Assembly (NCBI GenBank): GCA_011052055.1
Contig: DRJW01000229.1
Coordinates: 1-8,908 of the forward strand
Length of the DNA: 8,908 nucleotides
From: Nitrospirota bacterium
GTDB taxonomy: Bacteria; Nitrospinota_A; UBA7883
Reading direction: 5' to 3'
Position 1 is the stretch's first letter. Every line of letters starts with the position of its first letter. Under the pieces are notes generated by a model. It was not told where the DNA came from. It ran no database searches and saw only the letters and a program-made list of their open reading frames with translations. Shown here piece after piece: positions 1-6,638 of the stretch. The translations under genes and the position numbers were made by a program.

Positions 1-851
1 ATTGGTATCGGTTTTGTCTTCAGCCTTATCCGCTCCGACCAGGGCCCCTCGGAAATCGAAAGGGTCGCCTGATCTACGATTTTCTTCCCCGGCGACAACG
101 GAATTATCGCGTAGCGCACTTTGGCCACTATGTAATCTTTGCCGTCTATCCGCTCTTTAGACAACTGCTCGTTTTTTCCATTTTCGAAGGGCAGGCTCTC
201 CACCCAGAATCCCTCGAACGCCGGTTTTTCATAACTTGGGCTTTCCCACAGGCTAACGGCCCTGTAAAAACTGAACGTGGCTATGATCGGCTCGTAAGGG
301 ACGGCCGTTTTTTTATCGACATCCATTTTCACCATCAGGTCATCGTTGTCGAGCCTGAGATGGCGATCAAATAATGAGCCGCCTCCCGAAGCGGCAAAAG
401 GGTCGATGAGACCGGGGAAGCCCGGCATGCCATGGGGCGCTCTTCTTTTCTGATTTTGCGGTACTGGCGCGGATGGATCGACGGTAATGTCGATCGGATC
501 GGTTTTGTATGTTTTCCCTTCATAAACCAGTGTGATGGAAGGTATCTGGTATTTTCCTTCTTTTGGCGCCCGCACCTGGTAGGCGACGGTTTTGGATAGG
601 GTCACCGAAAGGCCAGACATGGAAACCTGCTGGCTGGAAGAGCGCCCGACTATATCGAAAGATTTAAGTCTCGGCATATTCGGATCGGGCAAAGAGCGGA
701 TGCCTTTCCCCTCTATGGTGATTTCAAGCCGGAACGTATATCCAGGAGCAAGCCTGTCGGGCGAGGCTGTGGCGCGAATGGCGATATCGTCGCTGGCGAA
801 AACCGGAGCCGCCCACATCAGCGCAATTGCAATTACAAATAATCGAGTCAT
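1..851 (-). CDS. batD: BatD-like aerotolerance protein, N-terminal part (runs off left edge)
   Basis: The first 283 codons of an exported protein are present; the reading frame is still open at base 1. Residues 1-19 form a signal peptide (basic start, hydrophobic core, cleavage probably after VFA). The mature protein begins with a domain typical of the BatD oxygen-tolerance family: a 'PDRLAPGYTFRLEI' strand, 'EGKGIRSLPDPNMP', then 'KEGKYQIPSITLVYEGKTYKTDPI' at about 97-120. A Pro/Gly-rich linker follows (about 131-160), then a second beta-rich domain that includes 'EPIIATFSFYR' (187-197). BatD proteins are periplasmic with a C-terminal membrane anchor and work with BatA/BatB (von Willebrand A domains), BatE and a MoxR ATPase; their exact biochemical role is unsettled. 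The start is well fixed, because an in-frame stop (858-860) lies two codons upstream, but no Shine-Dalgarno sequence is visible. The family call rests on remembered sequence patterns; I am fairly sure of it. Confidence 0.8.
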   Translation of the reverse strand, partial: MTRLFVIAIALMWAAPVFASDDIAIRATASPDRLAPGYTFRLEITIEGKGIRSLPDPNMPRLKSFDIVGRSSSQQVSMSGLSVTLSKTVAYQVRAPKEGKYQIPSITLVYEGKTYKTDPIDITVDPSAPVPQNQKRRAPHGMPGFPGLIDPFAASGGGSLFDRHLRLDNDDLMVKMDVDKKTAVPYEPIIATFSFYRAVSLWESPSYEKPAFEGFWVESLPFENGKNEQLSKERIDGKDYIVAKVRYAIIPLSPGKKIVDQATLSISEGPWSERIRLKTKPIP

Positions 852-865
852 ACTATTTTATAAAT

Positions 866-904
866 CGAACGGATTATATATTCTAGGACAAAAGAGACCG
901 TTCG
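866..904 (-). promoter_or_regulatory. possible batD promoter with flanking inverted repeat
   Basis: In the 69-base gap between the TRAP permease stop and batD, a perfect TATAAT lies on the minus strand at 878-873. Two 7-base inverted-repeat arms (CGAACGG at 866-872 and CCGTTCG at 898-904, plus-strand reading) lie on either side. One arm abuts the -10 box and the other lies where a -35 box would be; there is no good -35 match. This layout could be a repressor site or a hairpin. It suggests batD may have its own promoter rather than only read-through from the transporter genes. The regulatory role is inference. Confidence 0.3.
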
Positions 905-920
905 TTTATTTTTCTGAATG

Positions 921-2954
921 TCATACAGGCTCCTTACGGCTAGCAATCAGCTGGCGGCCTACGATAGCTCCATAAATCGCAAGACCGGCCAGGCAATAAA
1001 AATAGGCGCTTGGCAAAGATATAAATCCGTTGAAAAAGTAAGGATTGATTAACAGCCAGGTGACGAGAAGTAAAATTATACGCTCAACATACGACAGAGC
1101 GAGGAGTGCGTAGCCCTGGGTCGCAGAAGCGAAAGCGTACATCCCAAGCGCTGTCATAGCCATGATGAAAATGCCATGGGTATAACTTGTGACGCCTATA
1201 AGCAGAATCTCGTTGTTATAGATGAACATAAACGGTAGCAGGGCCACCCGGATATCGTAAGTGAACGACTGGATGCCTGTGCGCACCGGGTCGGAGCCTG
1301 CGATGCCGGCGGCGGCGTACGCGCAAAGACCCACCGGCGGTGTGTCGTCGGCGAGGATACCGAAATAGAATACGAAAAGATGAACGGCTATCAGGGGGAT
1401 AACCACTCCGGAATTAGCTCCAAGCGTGACAATGATCGGCGCCGTCAGCGTGGCCATGACAATGTAGGTGGCGGTTGTGGGAAGCCCCATGCCGAGCAGA
1501 AGGCAGGCGAAAGCTGTGATTAAAAGCATGAGCGGGAGAGACCCCATCGATAATATTTCGACGATTTCGACGACCCTCAGCCCAAGGCCGGTCAGCGTCA
1601 CCGTTCCTACGATGATTCCGGCGGTGGCGGTGGCGATTCCGATAGCCACCATGTTGCGCGCTCCGTTAATAAGCCCGTAGTAGATACCGGTAAAGGCTTC
1701 GAGCAGGGCGGGGAAGGCCTGCCCGCCGCCTGCCAGCGCTTTTAACGGGCTTTGTATCACCATGATCCCCATTAAAACCATGATGGCGTTGAAAGCCGAG
1801 GCGATGGGTGACTGCTTTAGAATCAACAACGATATGATTAACGTCGCCACCGGCACAAGGTAATGGGCTCCGCGAAGGAGGGTGGGGAAAAACTTTGGCA
1901 CATCTTCTTTGGCCGCGCCTTTAAGGCCGAGCTTTAACGCCTCCAGATGGCTTATATAAAAAAGAGTCAGGTAACTTGCCAGCGCCGGGATTATGGCCGC
2001 CCGCACAACTTCGAAATAAGTGATCCCCAAAAACTCGGCGATTATAAACGCCGCCGCTCCCATGATCGGCGGCATCAGCTGTCCGTCGGTGCTGGCGGCC
2101 ACCTCTATGGCGGCGGCTTTTTCCGGCGGATATCCGACTTTTTTCATAAGCGGAATAGTGAAAGTTCCGGTGGTGACGACGTTGGCCACGGAGCTTCCGT
2201 TGACCATCCCTGTAAGCCCGGAAGAGAGAATCGCCGCTTTGGCCGGGCCGCCCCGAAAACGCCCCAGAAGGCTGTAGGAGACCTCTATGAAATATTGCCC
2301 GGCGCCAGCCTTCTCGAGCATGCTCCCGAACAAAACGAAAAGAAAAACGAACGCCGCCGATACCCCCAGCGGCACACCGAAAATTCCTTCGGTGGTTAAA
2401 AACTGGTGATCGACGATTCGCCTTATGGAGTAGCCGCGATGGGCGATGATATCTGGCAGATGGGGCCCCAGCAGTGAATAGATTATAAACGCGCAGGCGA
2501 CGCCGGTAAGAGCCAGGCCGAGGCACCGCCGGGAAGCCTCCAGTATGAGCGCCATTCCCAAAAGACCGAAAGCGATGTCGCGGGGCAGGGGAATGCCCGG
2601 CCTCTGGTTTAGCCCGTTAAAATCGAAGATGATATACAGCACGCATAACGCGGATATGCCAGCAAGCGCCCAGTCATGCCAGGGGATGTAATCTTTAGCT
2701 TTCGAGTGTTTACGCGCCGGGAAAAGAAGGAACGCGAGGACTATGGCGAATGCGAGGTGGATTACCCTTGCGCGCCACGCGTCGAGGGTCACGAAGCTTG
2801 CGACAGAAAGCTGGAATAAAGACCAGCCGAGGCAAATGGCCGTAATGAAAACCATTGCTGATCCGCGTGGATGGCGCGAGCCGGTCTCAGTCTCGACGAC
2901 CTGCTCTGCCATCGCGGATGTCTCCCGATTGATCGTGAATTTTTCTTCAGTCAT
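921..2954 (-). CDS. TRAP transporter permease, fused 4TM/12TM subunit (TAXI-type)
   Basis: This 677-residue inner-membrane protein fuses the small (DctQ-like, four-helix) and large (DctM-like, twelve-helix) TRAP subunits, as is usual for transporters that use a TAXI-family binding protein. TRAP systems are secondary transporters, generally driven by an ion gradient. After a hydrophilic N-terminus (1-32), hydrophobic segments at about 33-57, 63-80, 95-112 and 127-162 form the small-subunit part. The large-subunit part carries family signatures: 'GMVNGSSVANVVTTGTFTIP' (249-268), 'AASTDGQLMPPIMGAAAF' (286-303), 'GMGLPTTATYI' (488-498) and 'FGILADDTPPVGLCAYAAAG' (531-550). The length fits the fused family and no interruption is seen. 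The start is supported by TTAGGA about 10 bases upstream. The matching binding protein is encoded two genes upstream on the same strand, with a small ORF between. The substrate cannot be inferred; TAXI systems are known or proposed for dicarboxylates and glutamate-like ligands. Confidence 0.93.
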   Translation of the reverse strand: MTEEKFTINRETSAMAEQVVETETGSRHPRGSAMVFITAICLGWSLFQLSVASFVTLDAWRARVIHLAFAIVLAFLLFPARKHSKAKDYIPWHDWALAGISALCVLYIIFDFNGLNQRPGIPLPRDIAFGLLGMALILEASRRCLGLALTGVACAFIIYSLLGPHLPDIIAHRGYSIRRIVDHQFLTTEGIFGVPLGVSAAFVFLFVLFGSMLEKAGAGQYFIEVSYSLLGRFRGGPAKAAILSSGLTGMVNGSSVANVVTTGTFTIPLMKKVGYPPEKAAAIEVAASTDGQLMPPIMGAAAFIIAEFLGITYFEVVRAAIIPALASYLTLFYISHLEALKLGLKGAAKEDVPKFFPTLLRGAHYLVPVATLIISLLILKQSPIASAFNAIMVLMGIMVIQSPLKALAGGGQAFPALLEAFTGIYYGLINGARNMVAIGIATATAGIIVGTVTLTGLGLRVVEIVEILSMGSLPLMLLITAFACLLLGMGLPTTATYIVMATLTAPIIVTLGANSGVVIPLIAVHLFVFYFGILADDTPPVGLCAYAAAGIAGSDPVRTGIQSFTYDIRVALLPFMFIYNNEILLIGVTSYTHGIFIMAMTALGMYAFASATQGYALLALSYVERIILLLVTWLLINPYFFNGFISLPSAYFYCLAGLAIYGAIVGRQLIASRKEPV

Positions 2955-2974
2955 ATTTTATATTTCCTAATGGA

Positions 2975-3100
2975 ACTCCCCCTCTGCGCCTTTCCTTCAC
3001 GCCCGGGGGTGCGTTCAACAAAGCCTTCCCCCCCCTTGTCTGAGGAGGGGAGTGGCTGGGCCACGCCCATAACGGGGCGGCGCTCAAACTTTCTCCTTTG
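2975..3100. repeat. palindrome-rich, repeat-like intergenic spacer
   Basis: The gap between the small ORF (stop at 3122) and the permease gene holds a C- and G-tract-rich stretch unlike the coding DNA around it. It includes an imperfect hairpin (CCCCT at 3032-3036 against AGGGG at 3046-3050), a short TGGC/GCCA hairpin just after it, and a 5-base GC-rich stem (CGCCC at 3064-3068 with GGGCG at 3075-3079, loop ATAACG). The style matches the dispersed intergenic palindromic repeats of many Gram-negative genomes and resembles the element at 4440-4456. Only one copy of this exact unit is in the window, so calling it a repeat family is inference. It could also modulate expression between the two genes; no T-run terminator follows on the minus strand. 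Confidence 0.4.
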
Positions 3101-3121
3101 CCCGTATAGAAAACCAACCGT

Positions 3122-3316
3122 CTATTTTGTCCTGGATATATAAGGCTCCTGATCCGGGGTTACGCTAAACAGCGCGCTTATCTCCCCCGCCGGGCTTAAA
3201 ACAGCGATATACGGGCGCCCGTCGTCCGATGTGGATATGGTAAGCCGGACTTTTCCCCAATCGTCGACGAAAGTCACCGCGTTCATTCTGAGTTTATCGT
3301 TTTGCCTGTCGTTCAT
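3122..3316 (-). CDS. small two-repeat beta-type protein, function unknown
   Basis: This 64-residue soluble protein has no signal peptide or membrane segment. It lies between the TAXI binding-protein gene (49 bases upstream) and the permease gene, all on one strand. I think it is real because the start has a plausible ribosome site (AAAGG, six bases before ATG) and the protein has internal structure. Residues 17-37 and 39-60 align as two tandem repeats: hydrophobic strand, acidic or polar turn, Gly, then 'VRLTIS' against 'ISALFS', an Asp-containing turn, and an identical 'PYI' ending. The pattern (strand, D/S-x-G, V/I-R/S, strand, D-x-x-x-P) resembles short proteins with repeated beta-hairpins of the 'DxxGKxRaxL...dGxPxlxL' type. 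The function is unknown. A role tied to the transporter is suggested only by position. Confidence 0.6.
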   Translation of the reverse strand: MNDRQNDKLRMNAVTFVDDWGKVRLTISTSDDGRPYIAVLSPAGEISALFSVTPDQEPYISRTK

Positions 3317-3365
3317 CTCCAGCCTTTCTGATCGCCGATAAAAAATCTGTCCAGAGTCTTTCAGG

Positions 3366-4328
3366 TTATTTTATCCAGCCGCGCTCTTTATAATATTTCA
3401 ACGCTCCCGGATGAAAAGGGGCGCTCATCCCCTTTAAAGTGTCCTCCGGCGTCAGCGAAGCAAGAGCCGGATGGGTTTTGATGAATTCGTCGAAATTTTC
3501 ATAAATCGATTTTACTATGTTGTATACGATTTCGCTCGACAGATCGGTAGTTGTAAGGAGCGTGGCTTTGACGGCGAAAGTGTGTACAGGGTCAGGGTTG
3601 TTCGGATATACGCCGCCGGGAATGTCCACAGGCACGAAATAGGGCCGTCCTTTTTTGAGCTTGTCGAGAATAGAATCGTCTATGGAGATAAGTTTTATCA
3701 CATGGGCGCTGGCTATATCCATGATGCTGGCCGAGCCGATACCCACCGTGTAGTAAAATGCGTCTATTCTTCCGTCGCGCAGATAATCGGGGGCTTCCGA
3801 CCCTTTAAGCGACTCCACCGTCATGTCTTTTAGCCCGAAAGGGGTGACCGAAAAGAGCGCTTCAGAGCTTGACCGCTGGCCGGAGCCGGGATTGCCTATG
3901 TTCACCCTTTTCCCTTTCAGATCGTTGAAAGTTTTTATTCCACTTTTCTCAGAGGCGATGATATGAAAAGGCTCTGGATGCAACGACAGGATGGAGCGGA
4001 GTTTACTTATTTTTCTTCCCTTAAAGTCGCCGACGCCGTTAAAAGCCCGGAAACCGACATCGGACTGAACTATCCCCATATCCATCTCGCCAATGGACAT
4101 GGAGTTGACGTTGTAAGCCGATCCCCCCGTTGATTCGACAGTCGCTCTTATCCCATGCTTTTTTCTTTGCTTGTTGACGATTTTGGAAATAGCTCCCGCG
4201 ATGGGGTAGTAAACACCCGTCACGCTTCCAGAGCCGATCGTTATGAAGCGCCGTTTTTCCGCATGGGCCGGATTTGTGGAGACAAAAAGAGCGGTCGCAA
4301 GAGCAAGTAACGTCAAACCACGTTTCAT
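3366..4328 (-). CDS. TAXI-family TRAP transporter solute-binding protein
   Basis: This 320-residue periplasmic binding protein is the ligand-capture partner of the fused TRAP permease encoded downstream. Residues 1-23 are a Sec signal peptide with cleavage after AHA. The mature protein opens with the family hallmark 'TIGSGSVTGVYYPIAGAIS' (30-48). It then shows 'STGGSAYNVNSMSIGEMDMG' (66-85), 'IVQSDV' (86-91), 'GKRVNIGNPGSGQRSSSEA' (139-157), the 'GRIDAFYYTVG' segment (186-196), and the C-terminal 'PFHPGALKYYKERG' (304-317) seen in TAXI proteins. The length is normal for the family. ATG at 4328 is preceded by AAAGG seven bases upstream. It is the first gene of the transporter group, so upstream signals at 4347-4388 may control the whole unit. 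The ligand is not deducible from sequence. Confidence 0.93.
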   Translation of the reverse strand: MKRGLTLLALATALFVSTNPAHAEKRRFITIGSGSVTGVYYPIAGAISKIVNKQRKKHGIRATVESTGGSAYNVNSMSIGEMDMGIVQSDVGFRAFNGVGDFKGRKISKLRSILSLHPEPFHIIASEKSGIKTFNDLKGKRVNIGNPGSGQRSSSEALFSVTPFGLKDMTVESLKGSEAPDYLRDGRIDAFYYTVGIGSASIMDIASAHVIKLISIDDSILDKLKKGRPYFVPVDIPGGVYPNNPDPVHTFAVKATLLTTTDLSSEIVYNIVKSIYENFDEFIKTHPALASLTPEDTLKGMSAPFHPGALKYYKERGWIK

Positions 4329-4353
4329 GGAGGAGCCTTTATGATGAATCTAC

Positions 4354-4388
4354 TTAAGCTTAAACAATTCTGACCATATCCGCGATAT
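4354..4388 (-). promoter_or_regulatory. two dyad-symmetric sites upstream of the TAXI/TRAP genes
   Basis: A perfect 10-base palindrome (TTAAGCTTAA, 4354-4363) begins 26 bases upstream of the binding-protein start. A second dyad, ATATC/GATAT with a 3-base centre (4376-4388), lies 12 bases farther upstream. The position between start codon and promoter region suits operators, but the two differ in sequence and may be chance. The regulatory role is inference. Confidence 0.25.
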
Positions 4389-4435
4389 AAATGATGAGGG
4401 GCTATTGAGAAACACGCGAAGGCGAAGTTCAATTT

Positions 4436-4460
4436 CCTCCTCCCTGAGGGTGGGAGAGAA
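4436..4460. repeat. short hairpin, repeat-like (CTCCC/GGGAG)
   Basis: CTCCC (4440-4444) pairs with GGGAG (4452-4456) around a 7-base loop, followed by an A/G-rich stretch. It resembles the intergenic 'ctccc...gggagag' repeats common in bacterial genomes and the element at 3032-3050. Repeat status is inferred from style. Confidence 0.35.
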
Positions 4461-4496
4461 AAGTGTGTGGTAATTCACGCGCCAGGCTGAGCGCAA

Positions 4497-4550
4497 TTGT
4501 CATACCGGACTTCGATCCGGTATCTCCGAGGCCCCGCGTCAAGCGCGAGG
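4497..4550. repeat. REP-like double palindrome (ATACCGGA...TCCGGTAT)
   Basis: A perfect 8-base stem (ATACCGGA at 4502-4509, TCCGGTAT at 4516-4523, loop CTTCGA) is followed after a short spacer by a second hairpin. In the second, CGCG at 4535-4538 pairs with CGCG at 4544-4547, and a C/A mismatch is followed by two further outer pairs. The order 'tgtcat - CCGGA-ct-TCCGG - tatc - gaggccccgcgtcaagcgcg' matches a widespread type of dispersed extragenic palindrome in proteobacterial and related genomes. Such elements are typically present in many copies, often near gene ends. An open frame running through it (4463-4696, plus) looks like translated repeat, not a gene. Confidence 0.65.
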
Positions 4551-4631
4551 GAAATTATTTCAGGCTCGAACCTTGTCGTGGTATTGTGGGACGGCGAAAA
4601 AATATTCAATTAATCTGGAGATGTCAGCTTT

Positions 4632-5384
4632 ATGTTCAGATACTTTGCCTTCTTCGCTCTATCGTTTCTTATGGCGGCGCCCTCGTTCGCGGCTGACAAA
4701 AAAGAGATAGAGGGAATAATAAAAAACTATATTGAAACTCATCCCGAAGTGATAGACAACGCCATGCAAAAATATTACATGGCGAAAAGAAAAGAACAGG
4801 AAGACGCCCAGTTCAGACAATCGCTTAAAAGCAGGATCAATGTTCCAGTCGGCGCCTCCCCGGTAAAGGGATCGGCCAGCGCGCCGGTGACGGTAGTCGA
4901 GTTTTCAGATTTTCAGTGTCCTTATTGCGCAAGATCAGTGGCGATTATAAGAGCGCTGGGGAAAAAATATGGTGATAAAATAAGATTCGTTTTTAAACAT
5001 TATCCGCTGGAAAGGATACATCCTGTGGCCAGGAGCGCGGCCAAAGCCGCTATGGCCGCCGGAGAGCAGGGCAAGTTCTGGCAATTCCACGATATGCTTA
5101 TGGCAAAGCAGGCGGAGTGGAAAAAGGGCGATGCGAATAAGCATTATGCAAGATACGCAAAACAGCTTGGGATGAACGAGGAAAAATTCAGAAAAGATAT
5201 GAAAACGCCGGCGTATGAGAAAAAAATAAACTCCGACATAGCTCTGGCCAAAAAACTGGGAGTGCAGTCCACCCCCACATTTTTCGTTAACGGCGTTATG
5301 GTTCGAGGCGCCAGGGATGTCAGTTATTTCGCAAGAGTGATAGACTACCTGATGGCCGGGAAAGATAAAGCAAAAGCGAAATAA
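4632..5384 (+). CDS. exported DsbA/ScsC-like thiol oxidoreductase
   Basis: This 250-residue protein has a signal peptide (about 1-20, cleavage near SFA|A) and so acts in the periplasm. Residues 23-68 form a charged helical region with the 'IIKNYIETHPEVIDNAM' pattern found at the N-terminus of ScsC- and Com1-like DsbA relatives, where in ScsC it drives oligomerisation. The thioredoxin fold follows a 'GSASAPVTVVEFSDFQCPYC' strand. The redox pair is C96 and C99 (CPYC), an all-helical insertion spans about 125-205, and the cis-proline loop is 'VQSTPTFFVNG' with P215. The protein ends in a Lys/Ala tail. The expected reaction is thiol-disulfide oxidation, reduction or isomerisation of exported proteins; which of these cannot be told from the sequence. 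No DsbB or DsbD partner is in the window. The gene stands alone on its strand and converges with tsaD, 48 bases apart. The ribosome site is GGAG with rather long 11-base spacing. Confidence 0.88.
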   Translation: MFRYFAFFALSFLMAAPSFAADKKEIEGIIKNYIETHPEVIDNAMQKYYMAKRKEQEDAQFRQSLKSRINVPVGASPVKGSASAPVTVVEFSDFQCPYCARSVAIIRALGKKYGDKIRFVFKHYPLERIHPVARSAAKAAMAAGEQGKFWQFHDMLMAKQAEWKKGDANKHYARYAKQLGMNEEKFRKDMKTPAYEKKINSDIALAKKLGVQSTPTFFVNGVMVRGARDVSYFARVIDYLMAGKDKAKAK

Positions 5385-5432
5385 CAAATGGTGGCAATGT
5401 GAGAGTCAGCCGCCCCCGCGTGACCTTATGAT

Positions 5433-6473
5433 TCAGCGCGGTTCGGCTCCGGGCATCCATGACGGATCGGCGTCGAGCGTCAGGTAATCGCGGAAGACCC
5501 GGTTTTGTGGATCGTTAAGGAAGTCGCAGGCTCCCGCAGAGGCGATCATCACAGCGTTGTCGGTGCAAAGCATAGGATCGGGAAAAACCACCTCCACGCT
5601 CCGCTCTTCCCCCAGCCTGTTCATGGCGCGCCTTAAAGCGCCGTTGCTTGCGACACCCCCCACGATCAAGATTGAAGCGGGATTATACTTTTCAATAGCG
5701 AGACTGGTTTTCAAGACAAGAGCGTCAACGGCGGCGCGCTGAAATGACGCGCAGATATTCGCGCTTATCGGGCCTGATCCTTCTTTCTCCAGTTTGTTGA
5801 TTAACTGTTTTACAGCTGTCTTGGGGCCGGAAAATGAAAAATCGAGCGTATCGGCTCTCGCCATTGCCACAGGGATATTGTAGACAGGCTCCCCCAGCTC
5901 CGCCATCTTTTCAACGACAGGCCCCCCCGGATAACCTAGCGAAAGCATTTTAGCGACTTTATCGAACGCTTCTCCAACCGCGTCGTCACGGGTTCCGCCA
6001 AGATGGACAAGCTGGCCGATTGTCTCTACCAGAAAAAGCTCGGTGTGTCCCCCGGAAACGAGCAGGGCCACTGCCGGCAACGGGGCGCCGGGCCGCTGGA
6101 CGAACGCGGACATTACATGCCCTTGAAGATGGTTCACCCCGGCGAATGGCAGTTTTCTGGCCCATGCCAGAGCTTTTGCGTAGGACAACCCGACAAGCAG
6201 AGCGCCCACAAGACCGGGGCCGCGTGTGGCCGACACCAGCCCTACCCGGTCAAGTCTGATTCCGGCTATATTTAAAGCCTCTTTTACCAGAGGGCGGATC
6301 ATTTCCACATGGCGCCTGCAGGCAAGCTCCGGGACTATCCCGCCATATTTAGAATGAATCTCATCCTGCGACGCGACGGCCGATGACAAAATGTTAAACC
6401 TGCCCTCCACAACGGCTACCGCCGTTTCGTCGCATGATGTTTCCAGACCCAGGGTAATCAGATTTTCAACCAT
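5433..6473 (-). CDS. tsaD: tRNA N6-adenosine threonylcarbamoyltransferase TsaD
   Basis: This 346-residue cytoplasmic protein is the catalytic subunit that transfers the threonylcarbamoyl group to A37 of ANN-decoding tRNAs (t6A). It normally works with TsaB, TsaE and TsaC, none of which is in the window. It shows the ASKHA-fold start 'LGLETSCDETAVAVVEG' (8-24), 'SKYGGIVPELACRRHVE' (41-57), 'TRGPGLVGALLVG' (83-95), 'LVSGGHTELFLV' (138-149), 'GGTRDDAVGEAFDKVAK' (159-175), 'FSFSGPKTAVK' (212-222) and 'GGVASNGALR' (272-281). Metal ligands by family comparison are H115 and H119, in 'NHLQGH', and D305 in 'CTDNAVMIA'. Gln117 stands where most homologues have Glu (HxEGH). Length is normal and the frame intact. 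The start suits the family, although its Shine-Dalgarno sequence is weak. Confidence 0.97.
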   Translation of the reverse strand: MVENLITLGLETSCDETAVAVVEGRFNILSSAVASQDEIHSKYGGIVPELACRRHVEMIRPLVKEALNIAGIRLDRVGLVSATRGPGLVGALLVGLSYAKALAWARKLPFAGVNHLQGHVMSAFVQRPGAPLPAVALLVSGGHTELFLVETIGQLVHLGGTRDDAVGEAFDKVAKMLSLGYPGGPVVEKMAELGEPVYNIPVAMARADTLDFSFSGPKTAVKQLINKLEKEGSGPISANICASFQRAAVDALVLKTSLAIEKYNPASILIVGGVASNGALRRAMNRLGEERSVEVVFPDPMLCTDNAVMIASAGACDFLNDPQNRVFRDYLTLDADPSWMPGAEPR

Positions 6474-6481
6474 AGCTCTGG

Positions 6482-6510
6482 ATAATAACTCAAACTCAAA
6501 GTGTTGTCGC
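6482..6510 (-). promoter_or_regulatory. candidate tsaD promoter
   Basis: On the minus strand GCGACA (6510-6505, four of six to consensus) is spaced 17 bases from TATTAT (6487-6482, five of six). Transcription would begin only a few bases before the tsaD ATG at 6473. That would give a nearly leaderless message and agrees with the lack of a strong ribosome site. This is a pattern match only. Confidence 0.3.
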
Positions 6511-6529
6511 CGTGATTCGGGTTTTCGGT

Positions 6530-6558
6530 TTTATCGATCTATCGGAAAATGTTATAGT
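6530..6558 (+). promoter_or_regulatory. candidate promoter for the Ser/Thr kinase gene
   Basis: TTTATC (6530-6535) and TATAGT (6553-6558, five of six to TATAAT) are 17 bases apart on the plus strand. They would give a leader of roughly 75 bases before the kinase start. The -35 match is weak. The leader contains the 8-base palindrome GGGGCCCC (6598-6605), of unknown meaning. Confidence 0.3.
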
Positions 6559-6638
6559 TAAACCTGTTTTGAATCATCCGCCACAGCGCAGGCCATAGGG
6601 GCCCCCGGTGGTCAATATTCTCGTCAAATACAGAGGAA

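Larger units (their letters stand above)
4329..4631. other. 303-base divergent intergenic region
   Basis: This is the only gene-free stretch of about 300 bases, lying between the divergent transporter and thiol-oxidoreductase genes. Next to the transporter it has two dyads: TTAAGCTTAA (4354-4363, a perfect 10-base palindrome) and ATATC-CGC-GATAT (4376-4388). A weak minus-strand promoter can be drawn there (TGGTCA at 4376-4371, 18 bases, TAGATT at 4352-4347). The middle holds palindromic repeat-like elements, listed separately. Next to the thiol-oxidoreductase gene there is an AT-rich run and a GGAG (4617-4620), 11 bases before the start, but no convincing promoter. I see no gene in it. Confidence 0.6.

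Noticed and set aside
592..975. Open frame of 127 codons on the plus strand
   Set aside because: It lies antisense to the intact batD coding region and the end of the permease gene, and its product has no recognisable domain.
1921..2526. Open frame of 201 codons on the minus strand
   Set aside because: It is an overlapping frame inside the TRAP permease gene, whose own frame carries clear family motifs; the Arg/His-rich product is typical of a shadow frame.
4463..4696. Open frame of 77 codons on the plus strand upstream of the DsbA-like gene
   Set aside because: It runs through the palindromic repeat and overlaps the start of the DsbA-like gene in another frame; its product looks like translated intergenic repeat.
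5385..5432. Possible bidirectional terminator between the convergent DsbA-like and tsaD genes
   Set aside because: Only a GTCA/TGAC 4-base pairing is visible, with mismatches inside and no T-run on either strand.
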